A model generated the notes under the pieces. That model was not told the origin of the DNA and searched no databases. It was given only the letters and a program-made list of their open reading frames with translations. Below are positions 1 through 5,728 of a stretch of 5,887 bases of DNA, in pieces. Origin of the DNA: Planctomycetaceae bacterium (GTDB lineage: Bacteria > Planctomycetota > Planctomycetia > Pirellulales > Thermoguttaceae); contig JAITQV010000044.1 in the NCBI GenBank assembly GCA_031288765.1, positions 1 to 5,887 of the forward strand. The letters run 5' to 3'. Within the stretch, counting starts at the first letter, position 1. Every line of letters starts with the position of its first letter. A program made the position numbers and the translations under genes.

Positions 1-63
1 GTAGGGCTGCAATCGGTTAATGTAGCCCTGAAATTGGTCAATGTAGGGCTGCAATTTTCGGTT
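1..63. repeat. Three tandem 21-bp units
   Basis: Three consecutive 21-bp units begin at 1, 22 and 43. Each starts GTAG-SSCTG and units 1 and 2 end in GGTYAAT; the third unit diverges after its first dozen bases. The period is a multiple of three, so a coding frame through it would give a seven-residue peptide repeat. The array is cut by the left window edge, so the copy number is unknown. There are no unique spacers, so it is not CRISPR. It most likely overlaps the start of a minus-strand gene. Confidence 0.8.
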
Positions 64-83
64 TTTTTAAGGTTTTGGGTCAT
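1..83 (-). CDS. Possible 5' end of a repetitive hypothetical protein (partial)
   Basis: On the minus strand an ATG at 83-81 opens a frame that stays open to the window edge. It reads MTQNLKKTEN and then seven-residue units NCSPTLT, NFRATLT and DCSPT-, encoded by the 21-bp repeats. The other two minus frames are interrupted by stops near the repeats (TAA at 69-67 and a TGA in the third frame), so this is the only minus frame with a start. It lies 82 bp downstream of the DUF1559 gene on the same strand and could be cotranscribed. No Shine-Dalgarno is visible, which is common in planctomycetes but leaves the call weak. Only about 28 codons are seen and I do not recognise a family. The alternative is a non-coding tandem repeat that happens to be open. 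Confidence 0.3.
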   Translation of the reverse strand, partial: MTQNLKKTENCSPTLTNFRATLTDCSP

Positions 84-133
84 TTTTGAATGTGAATGAT
101 ACTTCGCAGTAACTGTTAGTATCTTTTTAGAAG

Positions 134-161
134 AACTAAAATATTTTTTGATATATTAGTT
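134..161. other. AT-rich inverted repeat downstream of the DUF1559 gene
   Basis: Arms 134-144 and 151-161 pair over 11 bp with one mismatch, around a 6-nt loop, three bases past the stop codon of the minus-strand DUF1559 gene. The position suits a transcript end. The stem is almost all A/T, and no clean T-run follows it on the minus strand, so it is at best a weak terminator. Confidence 0.3.
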
Positions 162-164
162 CTC

Positions 165-1391
165 TTAGGGTAGTGTCTTTGATTCACCGCCATTCCTTGT
201 ACCATAGGCTCCCCAAATTCCAAAATCTGACGTTCCAGATGTTTTTAAGGGCGGAGCGCCAATCGAATCTTCTGCTTTGTATCCTCCATTATCAATCGTA
301 TCACTAATAAAACGAACAGAGCCGTCTGCCAATCCGGAAAGAACACCTCCGGAATGATTACTTGAGGCGGTGATTGCACTACGGGTTGTATTAGTACTCA
401 TCGTCGGGGACGAACTGCCCATACATTTTCCATTCGGCGCAAAAATGGTAAGAAAACCTGTATAAGCCATTTCGCCGCATCCCCATCGCCAACCGCTCCC
501 ACCCATATGAACGGTGGAAGAGACGTTCGTATATTCTCTACCACTGGAGGCGTAAACTGAGGCAGCTAAAGGAGTAATGACGGTACTCGAAATAGTCCTG
601 CTGGCAAGGAAGGCTGAACGAATGTCAGAATCTTCTGTAATTACGGAAGAACACACACGTTCACTAAATACAATCGTATTGCTTGTTCCATCAGTGATCT
701 GACTGAATCCGTACCATTTATGACTGGCAAAAGGACCGCGACCATCTGTACAAGTATATACCGTTATTACCGGACTTCCACTTGTCACGCTCCAAGAGTA
801 ACTACTCCAATGCGGTAAATCACCATAACAAAATCGATAACTTGTCCTTCCATGCATTGATGAACCGCTTTTTGTATTTGAATCCGATGGACAAAGTAAA
901 AGATTCAATGATGCGATTGGCGGATTTCGTTCATCTGTTTTATCGCTATCTATAGCGGTTGTTGTCCCTGTAATTGTAACTGCTGTACTTCCGCCTGAAG
1001 GATCATTGTTATTCCAGCGATAACAATACTTGTTGGCTACAATCTTGTCATACAGTGCTGTTTGTTCACAGTATGACAGAAGGGCGATAAAACCGCTGAG
1101 ACCGCCAGGGCCACAAACAGCACCATCTGTTGAAGAATTGCCGTTGTAATTAAAAAAATTACCGGCAGGAAAAGATGTCAAATTAACATCGTGGTAATTG
1201 TGTAAAGCAATACTCAATTGCTTAATTTTGTTAGAACACGACATTCGTCGTGCCGCTTCGCGGGCAGCTTGCACGGCTGGCAAGAGAAGTGCAATCAATA
1301 CGCCGATGATTGCAATAACCACAAGAAGCTCAACAAGAGTAAAAGCCGTATAAGAAACGCTCTTATTCTTGCGTAGCCCCCCTTTTAACAT
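165..1391 (-). CDS. DUF1559 prepilin-like protein (type II secretion/pilin N-terminus, H-x9-DG C-terminus)
   Basis: Predicted 408-residue exported, membrane-anchored pseudopilin-like protein. A short basic leader (MLKGGLRKNKSVSYTA) is followed by FTLVELLVVIAIIGVLIALL, the prepilin peptidase site plus hydrophobic helix. The conserved Glu is E21, the +5 residue if cleavage is at A16/F17. The helix continues into PAVQAAREAARRMSCSNK, the DUF1559 signature. Near the C-terminus H346-SGGVLSGLA-D356-G357 matches the H-x9-DG motif, and the tail GIWGAYGTRNGGES is typical of the family. About ten cysteines lie outside the leader, so disulfides are plausible. The residue before the cleavage site is Ala rather than the usual Gly. 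An in-frame ATG at 1454 would add 21 residues, but the ATG at 1391 is preferred because AGGAAAGG precedes it and the leader then has normal length. Planctomycete genomes carry many paralogues, whose specific roles are mostly unknown. Family assignment is certain; function is not. Confidence 0.95.
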   Translation of the reverse strand: MLKGGLRKNKSVSYTAFTLVELLVVIAIIGVLIALLLPAVQAAREAARRMSCSNKIKQLSIALHNYHDVNLTSFPAGNFFNYNGNSSTDGAVCGPGGLSGFIALLSYCEQTALYDKIVANKYCYRWNNNDPSGGSTAVTITGTTTAIDSDKTDERNPPIASLNLLLCPSDSNTKSGSSMHGRTSYRFCYGDLPHWSSYSWSVTSGSPVITVYTCTDGRGPFASHKWYGFSQITDGTSNTIVFSERVCSSVITEDSDIRSAFLASRTISSTVITPLAASVYASSGREYTNVSSTVHMGGSGWRWGCGEMAYTGFLTIFAPNGKCMGSSSPTMSTNTTRSAITASSNHSGGVLSGLADGSVRFISDTIDNGGYKAEDSIGAPPLKTSGTSDFGIWGAYGTRNGGESKTLP

Positions 1392-1394
1392 TTG

Positions 1395-1402
1395 CCTTTC
1401 CT
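1395..1402 (-). promoter_or_regulatory. Shine-Dalgarno that decides the DUF1559 start
   Basis: On the minus strand AGGAAAGG lies just before the ATG at 1391, with AGGA 7 nt from the start codon. It is the clearest ribosome-binding site in the window; the other genes here have weak or no such site. It argues for the 408-residue product over the longer reading from 1454. Confidence 0.7.
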
Positions 1403-1849
1403 GCGGAAAAATAAATTCCGAGGAAAACGCCAAAAAACAACACGGCAAAAACAAAATATGGTCACAGATTCAATAATCATAAAGTTTATACAAACACAAT
1501 CGTCTTACAAGAGGGGAGTAGTTGAATTTTACCGAAATTTAAAAAATATTGGAAAATTTCTTAAATTGTTTTATTCAAAATCGGGATTTTTAGAACATCC
1601 CGCAAAGCTGGCAACGTTTCGCCGTAAACGTTGAGTCGGTTTCCGTTTGACCGATAGACAGTTGTATCTTGCAGTCTCTTGAAGTGGTCTCTTGAAAGTG
1701 TTTTTTTTTAAGATATACTAATTTCTCGCTCCGAAAGTAAAACTTCACGAAAATAAAACCTCAAAATATACTTCCGGAAATTGTCCATTTTAACGTTATA
1801 ACCATTCACGTAAAGATAAATAATGTAGAAAATTTAAAAGATAGGCAAT
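1403..1849. other. Gene-free AT-rich stretch with minor repeats
   Basis: I see no convincing gene here. An open plus frame (1392-1634) starts opposite the DUF1559 ribosome-binding site and has a composition that looks like chance. Two small structures stand out. One is an 8-bp perfect inverted repeat, arms 1612-1619 and 1626-1633 around a 6-nt loop (AACGTTT core). The other is an imperfect tandem duplication GTCTCTTGAAGTG / GTCTCTTGAAAGTG at 1674-1686 and 1687-1700. The DUF1559 promoter presumably lies at the left end, but I could not pick convincing -35/-10 boxes. Confidence 0.5.
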
Positions 1850-2073
1850 GTAACTGTCTATTTTTATTAACCACAGAATACCCGGAGCACACGGAAATTA
1901 GTAAGATAAGATCACAAGTTTATTTTTTAAGAATACAAAATGAATACAATAAAAAAACATTTTTGCGTCCTATTTTCTGTAAATAAACTAACCTTGAAGT
2001 TGTACGTAAACATTATTACTATTACATATTCCGTGTATTTCGTGTGTTCAGTGGTTAATAAATAGACAATTAC
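1850..2073 (+). mobile_element. Miniature inverted-repeat element, copy A (IS66-like ends, no transposase)
   Basis: A 224-bp element related to the one at 3851-4091, in the same orientation. The left end GTAACTGTCTATTT and the reverse complement of the right end GTAATTGTCTATTT match except for one base. The terminal match continues imperfectly through TTAACCAC and a block of about 9-bp periodicity (ACACGGAA-like) for about 40 bp. A second inverted pair, 1917-1925 and 1981-1989 (AGTTTATTT/AAATAAACT), lies further in, so much of the element could fold back. Flanks are TAGGCAAT (1842-1849) and TCGGCAAT (2074-2081), a 7-of-8 direct repeat consistent with a target duplication. It carries no ORF that looks real. 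GTAA termini with 8-bp duplications are hallmarks I associate with IS66-family transposons; that parentage is inference. If the duplication is instead read as GGCAATGT (1844-1851 and 2076-2083, perfect), the ends shift by two bases. Confidence 0.8.
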
Positions 2074-2154
2074 TCGGCAATGTTTTTCCGAAATTTGCGT
2101 TATTGCCCTTTTGATTTTCGACCATTTCCTTTTATCATAACCGATTTTATTATT

Positions 2155-2730
2155 ATGAATATTTACGTTATTGAACCGCTTTGGAGCCAGGGCGGTGAAC
2201 AAATTATCGGAGCAATTATTTTTTTGTTGATTGTAATTGCCAATATTCTTAAAGCCTATTTTGATGCTCGTTCCACACAAACCGGGGAAGAAAAACAATC
2301 ACAAAAATCAATCCAAATCCTGGAATTAGAGGAACCGTTAAATAATGTTCCGCTTCACCAAACGGCAAAACAACCCCGTGAACGAAAAAGAACTTCCCGA
2401 AAACAACCTCTTGTAACAGAAAACGTCCCGGAAAACACACGAAAAACACGCGGAACTTTAAGCCGTGAACTCGCCCCGCAAGGTGAAGGTTCACGCTTTG
2501 AAACAACAACCGGAACCCTCAATTCGTCACAAATTATTACTCCGTCCATCACTCCAACTGTTAAACCAACACTGGAAAGTATGACCGGAATTTACGAAAC
2601 TCCGCCGTCATCGTTCGAATTTCAACAATCATTGACCTTGGCTCTCGATATAAACAACATAATCGCCAGCCCCGAAGGTTTACGCCACGCGGTTATTCTC
2701 TCCGAAATTCTGAAACGTCCCAATTTTTAA
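2155..2730 (+). CDS. Hypothetical membrane-anchored protein with conserved-looking C-terminal motif
   Basis: About 191 residues from the ATG at 2155. Residues 17-35 (GEQIIGAIIFLLIVIANIL region) form one hydrophobic segment near the N-terminus, followed by a long charged, low-complexity linker rich in Lys, Arg, Glu, Thr, Pro and Gln (about 40-150). A short C-terminal region ends SPEGLRHAVILSEILKRP. The layout suggests a single-pass anchor, with most of the protein on one side of the membrane. The C-terminal motif resembles what I recall at the ends of planctomycete hypothetical proteins, but I know no function. No Shine-Dalgarno is visible. An in-frame ATG at 2080 would add 25 residues but falls in the flanking repeat of the mobile element, so 2155 is preferred. 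The gene converges with the repeat protein, stops 28 bp apart, with no terminator between. Coding status is likely; the start is less sure. Confidence 0.75.
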   Translation: MNIYVIEPLWSQGGEQIIGAIIFLLIVIANILKAYFDARSTQTGEEKQSQKSIQILELEEPLNNVPLHQTAKQPRERKRTSRKQPLVTENVPENTRKTRGTLSRELAPQGEGSRFETTTGTLNSSQIITPSITPTVKPTLESMTGIYETPPSSFEFQQSLTLALDINNIIASPEGLRHAVILSEILKRPNF

Positions 2731-2758
2731 CGGCAAACAGAAACACAACAAATTTTTG

Positions 2759-3784
2759 TTATCTCATATAAATCGGTAAAGAACCGTTTTCGAGTTGTAA
2801 AATGGTCAGGTTGATTGCTGTTGTGTACACCTTGCCGATATAGCCCTGAGACCAGGAACCGTCATTGCCCGCCTCCGATATAATTCGCTTAAATAATTTG
2901 TTACGATACTCAATCCAACTTTTACCGCCTTGACGGTATTTCACCTGCGCAAAATAATAATGAGCGTAATGCCAATGTCCGTAATCATTGTTGCTTGAAA
3001 TATTGCCGAGATTTCTGTCGCAATATTTCAGCAAATTCGGAACAAATTTATCGTCGTATTCTCCGGCGTTGAACAGACAGGCAATTGCCGCCGCACTGAT
3101 GGGAGGACGACCGCCGCCGCCGTGAATATTGTACTGGACACCGCCTTCGCCCTGCTGAATGGAACAACGGTGAATATATCCGATTGCGTTCTCGATAATT
3201 TCTTTCGGTACGGGAATTCCGGCATTCCGGCAACCGCGCAACGCTTGAACTTGTGTGATTGTTGTAGAACCTTCGTCGAAATCGTTACCGTCTTTCGCAC
3301 TGACGTAACCCCAACCTCCCGCTTTGGTTTGCGCCTGACCGCAAAACCGAACCGCCTTCGTCATCACATCAATCAATTCATGCCGCCGCGCTTCGTCTTC
3401 TTCTTCACCGAAAACCTGCGACAAAAAAAGCAAACCAAAACCATGACCATAAGTGTAACGGTCATCGGTATTGTCGCCGATCAAACCGTTTTGCCGTGAA
3501 CGCCGCACAAGAAAATCAACCGCATTACGAATATTCGAAGCGTATTTACCTTGTGTTGCGGTGGAACCTTCGGCGAGCAACGCTATTCCCGCCATTCCGG
3601 TCATTGCCGACGGATAAGAACCGTTCGCATCCCAATTACCGCGCCGTGATTGGTTTGACGCCAGCCAGTTTAACCCGCGCGATACTACACGGTTCACCTC
3701 CGATTCCGAAACCTGCGCACAAACCGGTAATAAAAAACCGCTGAAAATTAAAAGAAATAACCCCGTTAATACGAATCTTTTCAT
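2759..3784 (-). CDS. Secreted prenyltransferase/squalene-oxidase repeat protein (terpene cyclase-like alpha/alpha toroid)
   Basis: 341 residues. The N-terminus MKRFVLTGLFLLIFSGFLLP-VCAQ is a typical Sec signal peptide with likely cleavage after VCA (about residue 23). The rest carries repeats with QW-like motifs as in squalene-hopene cyclases and protein prenyltransferases: NQSRRGNW (44-51), QTKAGGWGY (152-160), QQGEGGVQY (210-218) and a degenerate GNDGSW (306-311). Other family-like blocks are YTYGHGFGLLFLSQ (110-123) and YGHWHYAHYYFAQ (268-280). The product is about half the length of a true squalene-hopene cyclase (roughly 630-720 residues). The region where a DxDD acid motif might be sought reads NDFDEGSTTIT (167-177), not DxDDTA. 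Cyclase activity is therefore unlikely; a single toroid domain in the periplasm with binding or structural function is more plausible. A weak AAGAGA lies 5 nt before the ATG. Mobile element B lies just upstream, between this gene and the PLP-enzyme gene on the same strand. Fold call is solid; function is unknown. Confidence 0.92.
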   Translation of the reverse strand: MKRFVLTGLFLLIFSGFLLPVCAQVSESEVNRVVSRGLNWLASNQSRRGNWDANGSYPSAMTGMAGIALLAEGSTATQGKYASNIRNAVDFLVRRSRQNGLIGDNTDDRYTYGHGFGLLFLSQVFGEEEDEARRHELIDVMTKAVRFCGQAQTKAGGWGYVSAKDGNDFDEGSTTITQVQALRGCRNAGIPVPKEIIENAIGYIHRCSIQQGEGGVQYNIHGGGGRPPISAAAIACLFNAGEYDDKFVPNLLKYCDRNLGNISSNNDYGHWHYAHYYFAQVKYRQGGKSWIEYRNKLFKRIISEAGNDGSWSQGYIGKVYTTAINLTILQLENGSLPIYMR

Positions 3785-3850
3785 TATATCTCTTACGAAA
3801 ATTTGTAAACGGTTACGGTTTTTCAGTTCATTTCCGGTTGGAATTTATTT

Positions 3851-4091
3851 ATAACTGTCTATTTTATTTAACCACAGAATACACGAAACACACGGAAATG
3901 AGTCAATTGATAAGATCACAAGTTTATTTTTTGAGTACACAAAATGGATACAATAACAAAATAACATTCGGTTTTTTGTTATGTCCTAGTTCTCTATAAA
4001 TAAACTAATCTTGAAGTTGTACGTAAACATTTATTACTATTATGAATTCCGAGTATTTCGTGTATTCAGTGGTTAATAAATAGACAATTAC
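3851..4091 (+). mobile_element. Miniature inverted-repeat element, copy B (IS66-like ends, no transposase)
   Basis: A 241-bp relative of the element at 1850-2073, same orientation, roughly 85% alike by eye outside two insertions (about 6 bp and about 15 bp). Termini are ATAACTGTCTATTT on the left and, reverse-complemented, GTAATTGTCTATTT on the right. It is flanked by perfect 8-bp direct repeats ATTTATTT at 3843-3850 and 4092-4099, although this AT-rich sequence is weaker evidence than a mixed one. Two blocks are identical between copies: one starting GATAAGATCACAAG (3909 on) and one reading TTGAAGTTGTACGTAAACAT (from 4012). A central hairpin, arms 3953-3961 and 3974-3982 (ATAACAAAA/TTTTGTTAT), is present only in this copy. 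The right flank overlaps the stop codon of the PLP-enzyme gene, so insertion happened at the very end of that gene and left its frame closed by TAA. Confidence 0.82.
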
Positions 4092-4093
4092 AT

Positions 4094-5290
4094 TTATTTT
4101 GAAACATTCTCAAAACACCAATTCAAAGCGTTGCGGAGGTCTTCGATCAAATCGTCCGCGTCTTCAATTCCTACCGACAAACGGATTAGACTGTCGGTGA
4201 TTCCGATTTTTAGGCGTTCGGATTCGGGCAACGCCGCATGGGTCATGCTTGCCGGATGACACAATAATGATTCGACACCGCCAAGACTTTCCGCAAGAAT
4301 AAACAAACGAAGCCCTTCAAAAAAACGATTCACCAAAGATAAATGCCCGTTGCGAATCTTAAACGAAACAATTCCGGGTAATCCCTTCATCTGTTTGGCA
4401 ACAAGTTGGTGATTCGGAAAATCCTCAAAACCCGGAAAGAAAACTTCTTCAACATGAGGATTACCGCGCAAAAATTCCGCAACACAATAAGCATTTTCTT
4501 CATGTTTTTTCATTCGCAACGGAAGAGTTCGGAGACCGCGCTGTAAAAGATAGCAATCCATCGGACTTTGAACCGCACCGGCTGCATTTTGGTAAAATTT
4601 TAACCGTTGCCAAAGAGTTTCATCATTCACTACAATTGCCCCGCCGATGACATCGCTATGTCCGCCGATATATTTGGTACAACTATGTGAAACAATATCC
4701 GCTCCCAATGTCAACGGATTTTGAAATGCCGGACTTGGAAAGGTATTATCGACTACGAGCAATGGTTTTTCGCCTTTTTTATTTTGGAAACTCTTAATAC
4801 GTTCCGCAGTTTCGGCAAGATCGAGCAATGTCAACAAAGGATTCGAGGGAGATTCCGTCCAAACGAGAGTTGTTTTATCCGAAAGAGCGGCTTGAATTGA
4901 TTCCGGTGTTGTTTCGTCGGCAACCCGCACGGTAATTCCATATTTATTATAAACTTTGTGAAAAAGCCGGTAAGTGCCGCCGTAAATGTTGGCGGTGGTT
5001 ACGATTTCGTCGTTTGGTTCGAGCAGGTCGAGAATTGCGGTTGACGCCGCCTGCCCGGAAGCAAAACAAAGAGCATGTTTTCCGTCTTCGAGTGTTGCGA
5101 TGGAAGTTTCAAGTGCACGCCGGCTGGGATTGTCGCTTCGGGCATATTCAAACCCGTTACGCAATTTTCCGATACCATCCATCTGGAATGTCGATGTCAG
5201 CGAAACCGCGACATTCACCGCTCCGGTATAAGGATCGGGTCGTTGTCCGGCATGAACAGCAAGTGTTGCAAATTTCATTGTCGTTTTCAT
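4094..5290 (-). CDS. Cystathionine gamma-synthase/gamma-lyase family PLP enzyme (metB-like)
   Basis: 398-residue cytosolic enzyme of the Cys/Met-metabolism PLP family (trans-sulfuration). The pyridoxal phosphate lysine is K206 in SHSCTKYIGGHSD. D181 (VVDNTF) should bind the pyridine nitrogen. YARSDNPSRR gives Y49 and R51 for phosphate contact across the dimer, and SGQAA (78-82) is the phosphate loop. Y103 and R108 in YGGTYRLF, E340 in SLGGVESLLCHPASMTHA, and R370 in LIRLSVGIED (substrate carboxylate) are all present. Gly at the YGGT position, where methionine gamma-lyase has Cys, argues against that activity, and SLGGVES argues against a MetC-type beta-lyase. Synthase and gamma-lyase cannot be told apart from sequence alone. 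The frame extends upstream to 5467, but homology begins at MKFATLAVHAGQ. The ATG at 5290 is chosen; the ATG at 5278 (394 residues) is equally possible. Neither has a good Shine-Dalgarno. Element B begins right after the stop. Confidence 0.95.
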   Translation of the reverse strand: MKTTMKFATLAVHAGQRPDPYTGAVNVAVSLTSTFQMDGIGKLRNGFEYARSDNPSRRALETSIATLEDGKHALCFASGQAASTAILDLLEPNDEIVTTANIYGGTYRLFHKVYNKYGITVRVADETTPESIQAALSDKTTLVWTESPSNPLLTLLDLAETAERIKSFQNKKGEKPLLVVDNTFPSPAFQNPLTLGADIVSHSCTKYIGGHSDVIGGAIVVNDETLWQRLKFYQNAAGAVQSPMDCYLLQRGLRTLPLRMKKHEENAYCVAEFLRGNPHVEEVFFPGFEDFPNHQLVAKQMKGLPGIVSFKIRNGHLSLVNRFFEGLRLFILAESLGGVESLLCHPASMTHAALPESERLKIGITDSLIRLSVGIEDADDLIEDLRNALNWCFENVSK

Positions 5291-5379
5291 TTCTGTTAGA
5301 ATTTTGAAGTGTATTTGAAATTCAAAGTTTACTCTGAAAATATCCGTGTGATAAAACACTCTCGAATAAAAGAATCCTA

Positions 5380-5407
5380 ATTGTATCCTGAAGATTTCAA
5401 AAGACAA
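5380..5407 (-). promoter_or_regulatory. Candidate sigma-70-type promoter for the PLP-enzyme gene
   Basis: On the minus strand TTGTCT (5407-5402, 4 of 6 to consensus) and TACAAT (5385-5380, 5 of 6) are separated by 16 nt, about 90 bp before the ATG at 5290. The placement supports starting the protein near 5290 rather than at the upstream in-frame ATG at 5467. I see no recognisable SAM riboswitch or MetJ-type operator in the leader. AT-rich DNA makes chance matches common. Confidence 0.3.
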
Positions 5408-5496
5408 TGGACGGTACTGAGATTTTGCGTAAACCAGATTATTAGCGGATAATGGAGAATGTCGCAAGTGAATTTAATTGTCTGAATTATAATTTA

Positions 5497-5567
5497 CGTG
5501 ATTTAAAATGATTTGTATCTATTCAGCGGAAACATTCCACTGAATAGATACAAGATTTCTAATCACG
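5497..5567. repeat. Long imperfect palindrome (hairpin/cruciform)
   Basis: The inner arms 5513-5530 and 5536-5553 pair over 18 bp with one mismatch (TTGTATCTATTCAGCGGA against its near-complement) around a 5-nt loop AACAT. An outer pair CGTGATT (5497-5503) / AATCACG (5561-5567) extends the structure across a small internal bulge. It lies about 210 bp before the PLP-enzyme start. No T-run follows on either strand, so it does not look like an intrinsic terminator. It may be a palindromic extragenic repeat, a remnant element or a protein-binding site. Confidence 0.75.
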
Positions 5568-5616
5568 AGGTAGGCGGCGTTTCGCCAATCTTACAATTAA
5601 CAATTCACAAGGTAGT

Positions 5617-5659
5617 CAATCGTTCGCCGAAGGGCTTTCACCCAACGATTGCGTCGGCG
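5617..5659. repeat. Nested GC-rich inverted repeats
   Basis: CAATCGTT (5617-5624) pairs with AACGATTG (5644-5651) over 8 bp. Inside, GGG (5632-5634) can pair with CCC (5641-5643). A competing pairing, CGCCGA (5625-5630) with TCGGCG (5654-5659), uses the same stretch. The two folds exclude each other. A run of eight T follows at 5672-5679, but 12 bases after the second stem, too far for a standard terminator. Confidence 0.5.
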
Positions 5660-5701
5660 TTAGTCGGCAGATTTTTTTTCTGCACGGCAACCGGAATCTT
5701 A

Positions 5702-5715
5702 ACCCCGCAAGGGGT
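5702..5715. repeat. Short stable hairpin ACCCC-GCAA-GGGGT
   Basis: A perfect 5-bp GC stem closes a GCAA (GNRA-type) tetraloop. It is one of several similar GC hairpins in this tail; the one at 5781-5794 has a GCAC loop. No T-run follows on either strand. Repetition suggests a member of an extragenic palindrome family rather than an isolated terminator. Confidence 0.55.
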
Positions 5716-5728
5716 GTGATGTGCATAA

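Noticed and set aside
1..63. CRISPR array
   Set aside because: The 21-bp units are directly adjacent and there are no unique spacers between them.
1392..1634. Plus-strand 80-codon open frame
   Set aside because: It begins opposite the DUF1559 ribosome-binding site, has no recognisable domain, and has the Lys/Arg/Phe-rich composition expected by chance in AT-rich DNA.
1927..2298. Minus-strand 123-codon open frame
   Set aside because: It runs antisense through mobile element A and the start of the plus-strand hypothetical; its TEHTKYTEY segment is simply the periodic terminal repeat read as protein.
2731..2758. Bidirectional terminator between the convergent genes
   Set aside because: The 28-bp gap has no inverted repeat able to form a stable stem.
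3122..3744. Plus-strand open frames opposite the repeat protein
   Set aside because: They are antisense to a gene with a clear signal peptide and family motifs, and show no domain of their own.
5291..5467. N-terminal extension of the PLP enzyme from the ATG at 5467
   Set aside because: The added 59 residues have no family similarity and would overlap the candidate promoter; homology begins at MKFATLAVHAGQ.
5291..5500. SAM or other sulfur-related riboswitch before the PLP-enzyme gene
   Set aside because: I found no conserved SAM riboswitch core or terminator/antiterminator pair in the leader.
5513..5719. Plus-strand 68-codon open frame
   Set aside because: It starts inside the long hairpin arm and crosses several palindromes, so the frame reflects repeat sequence rather than a gene.
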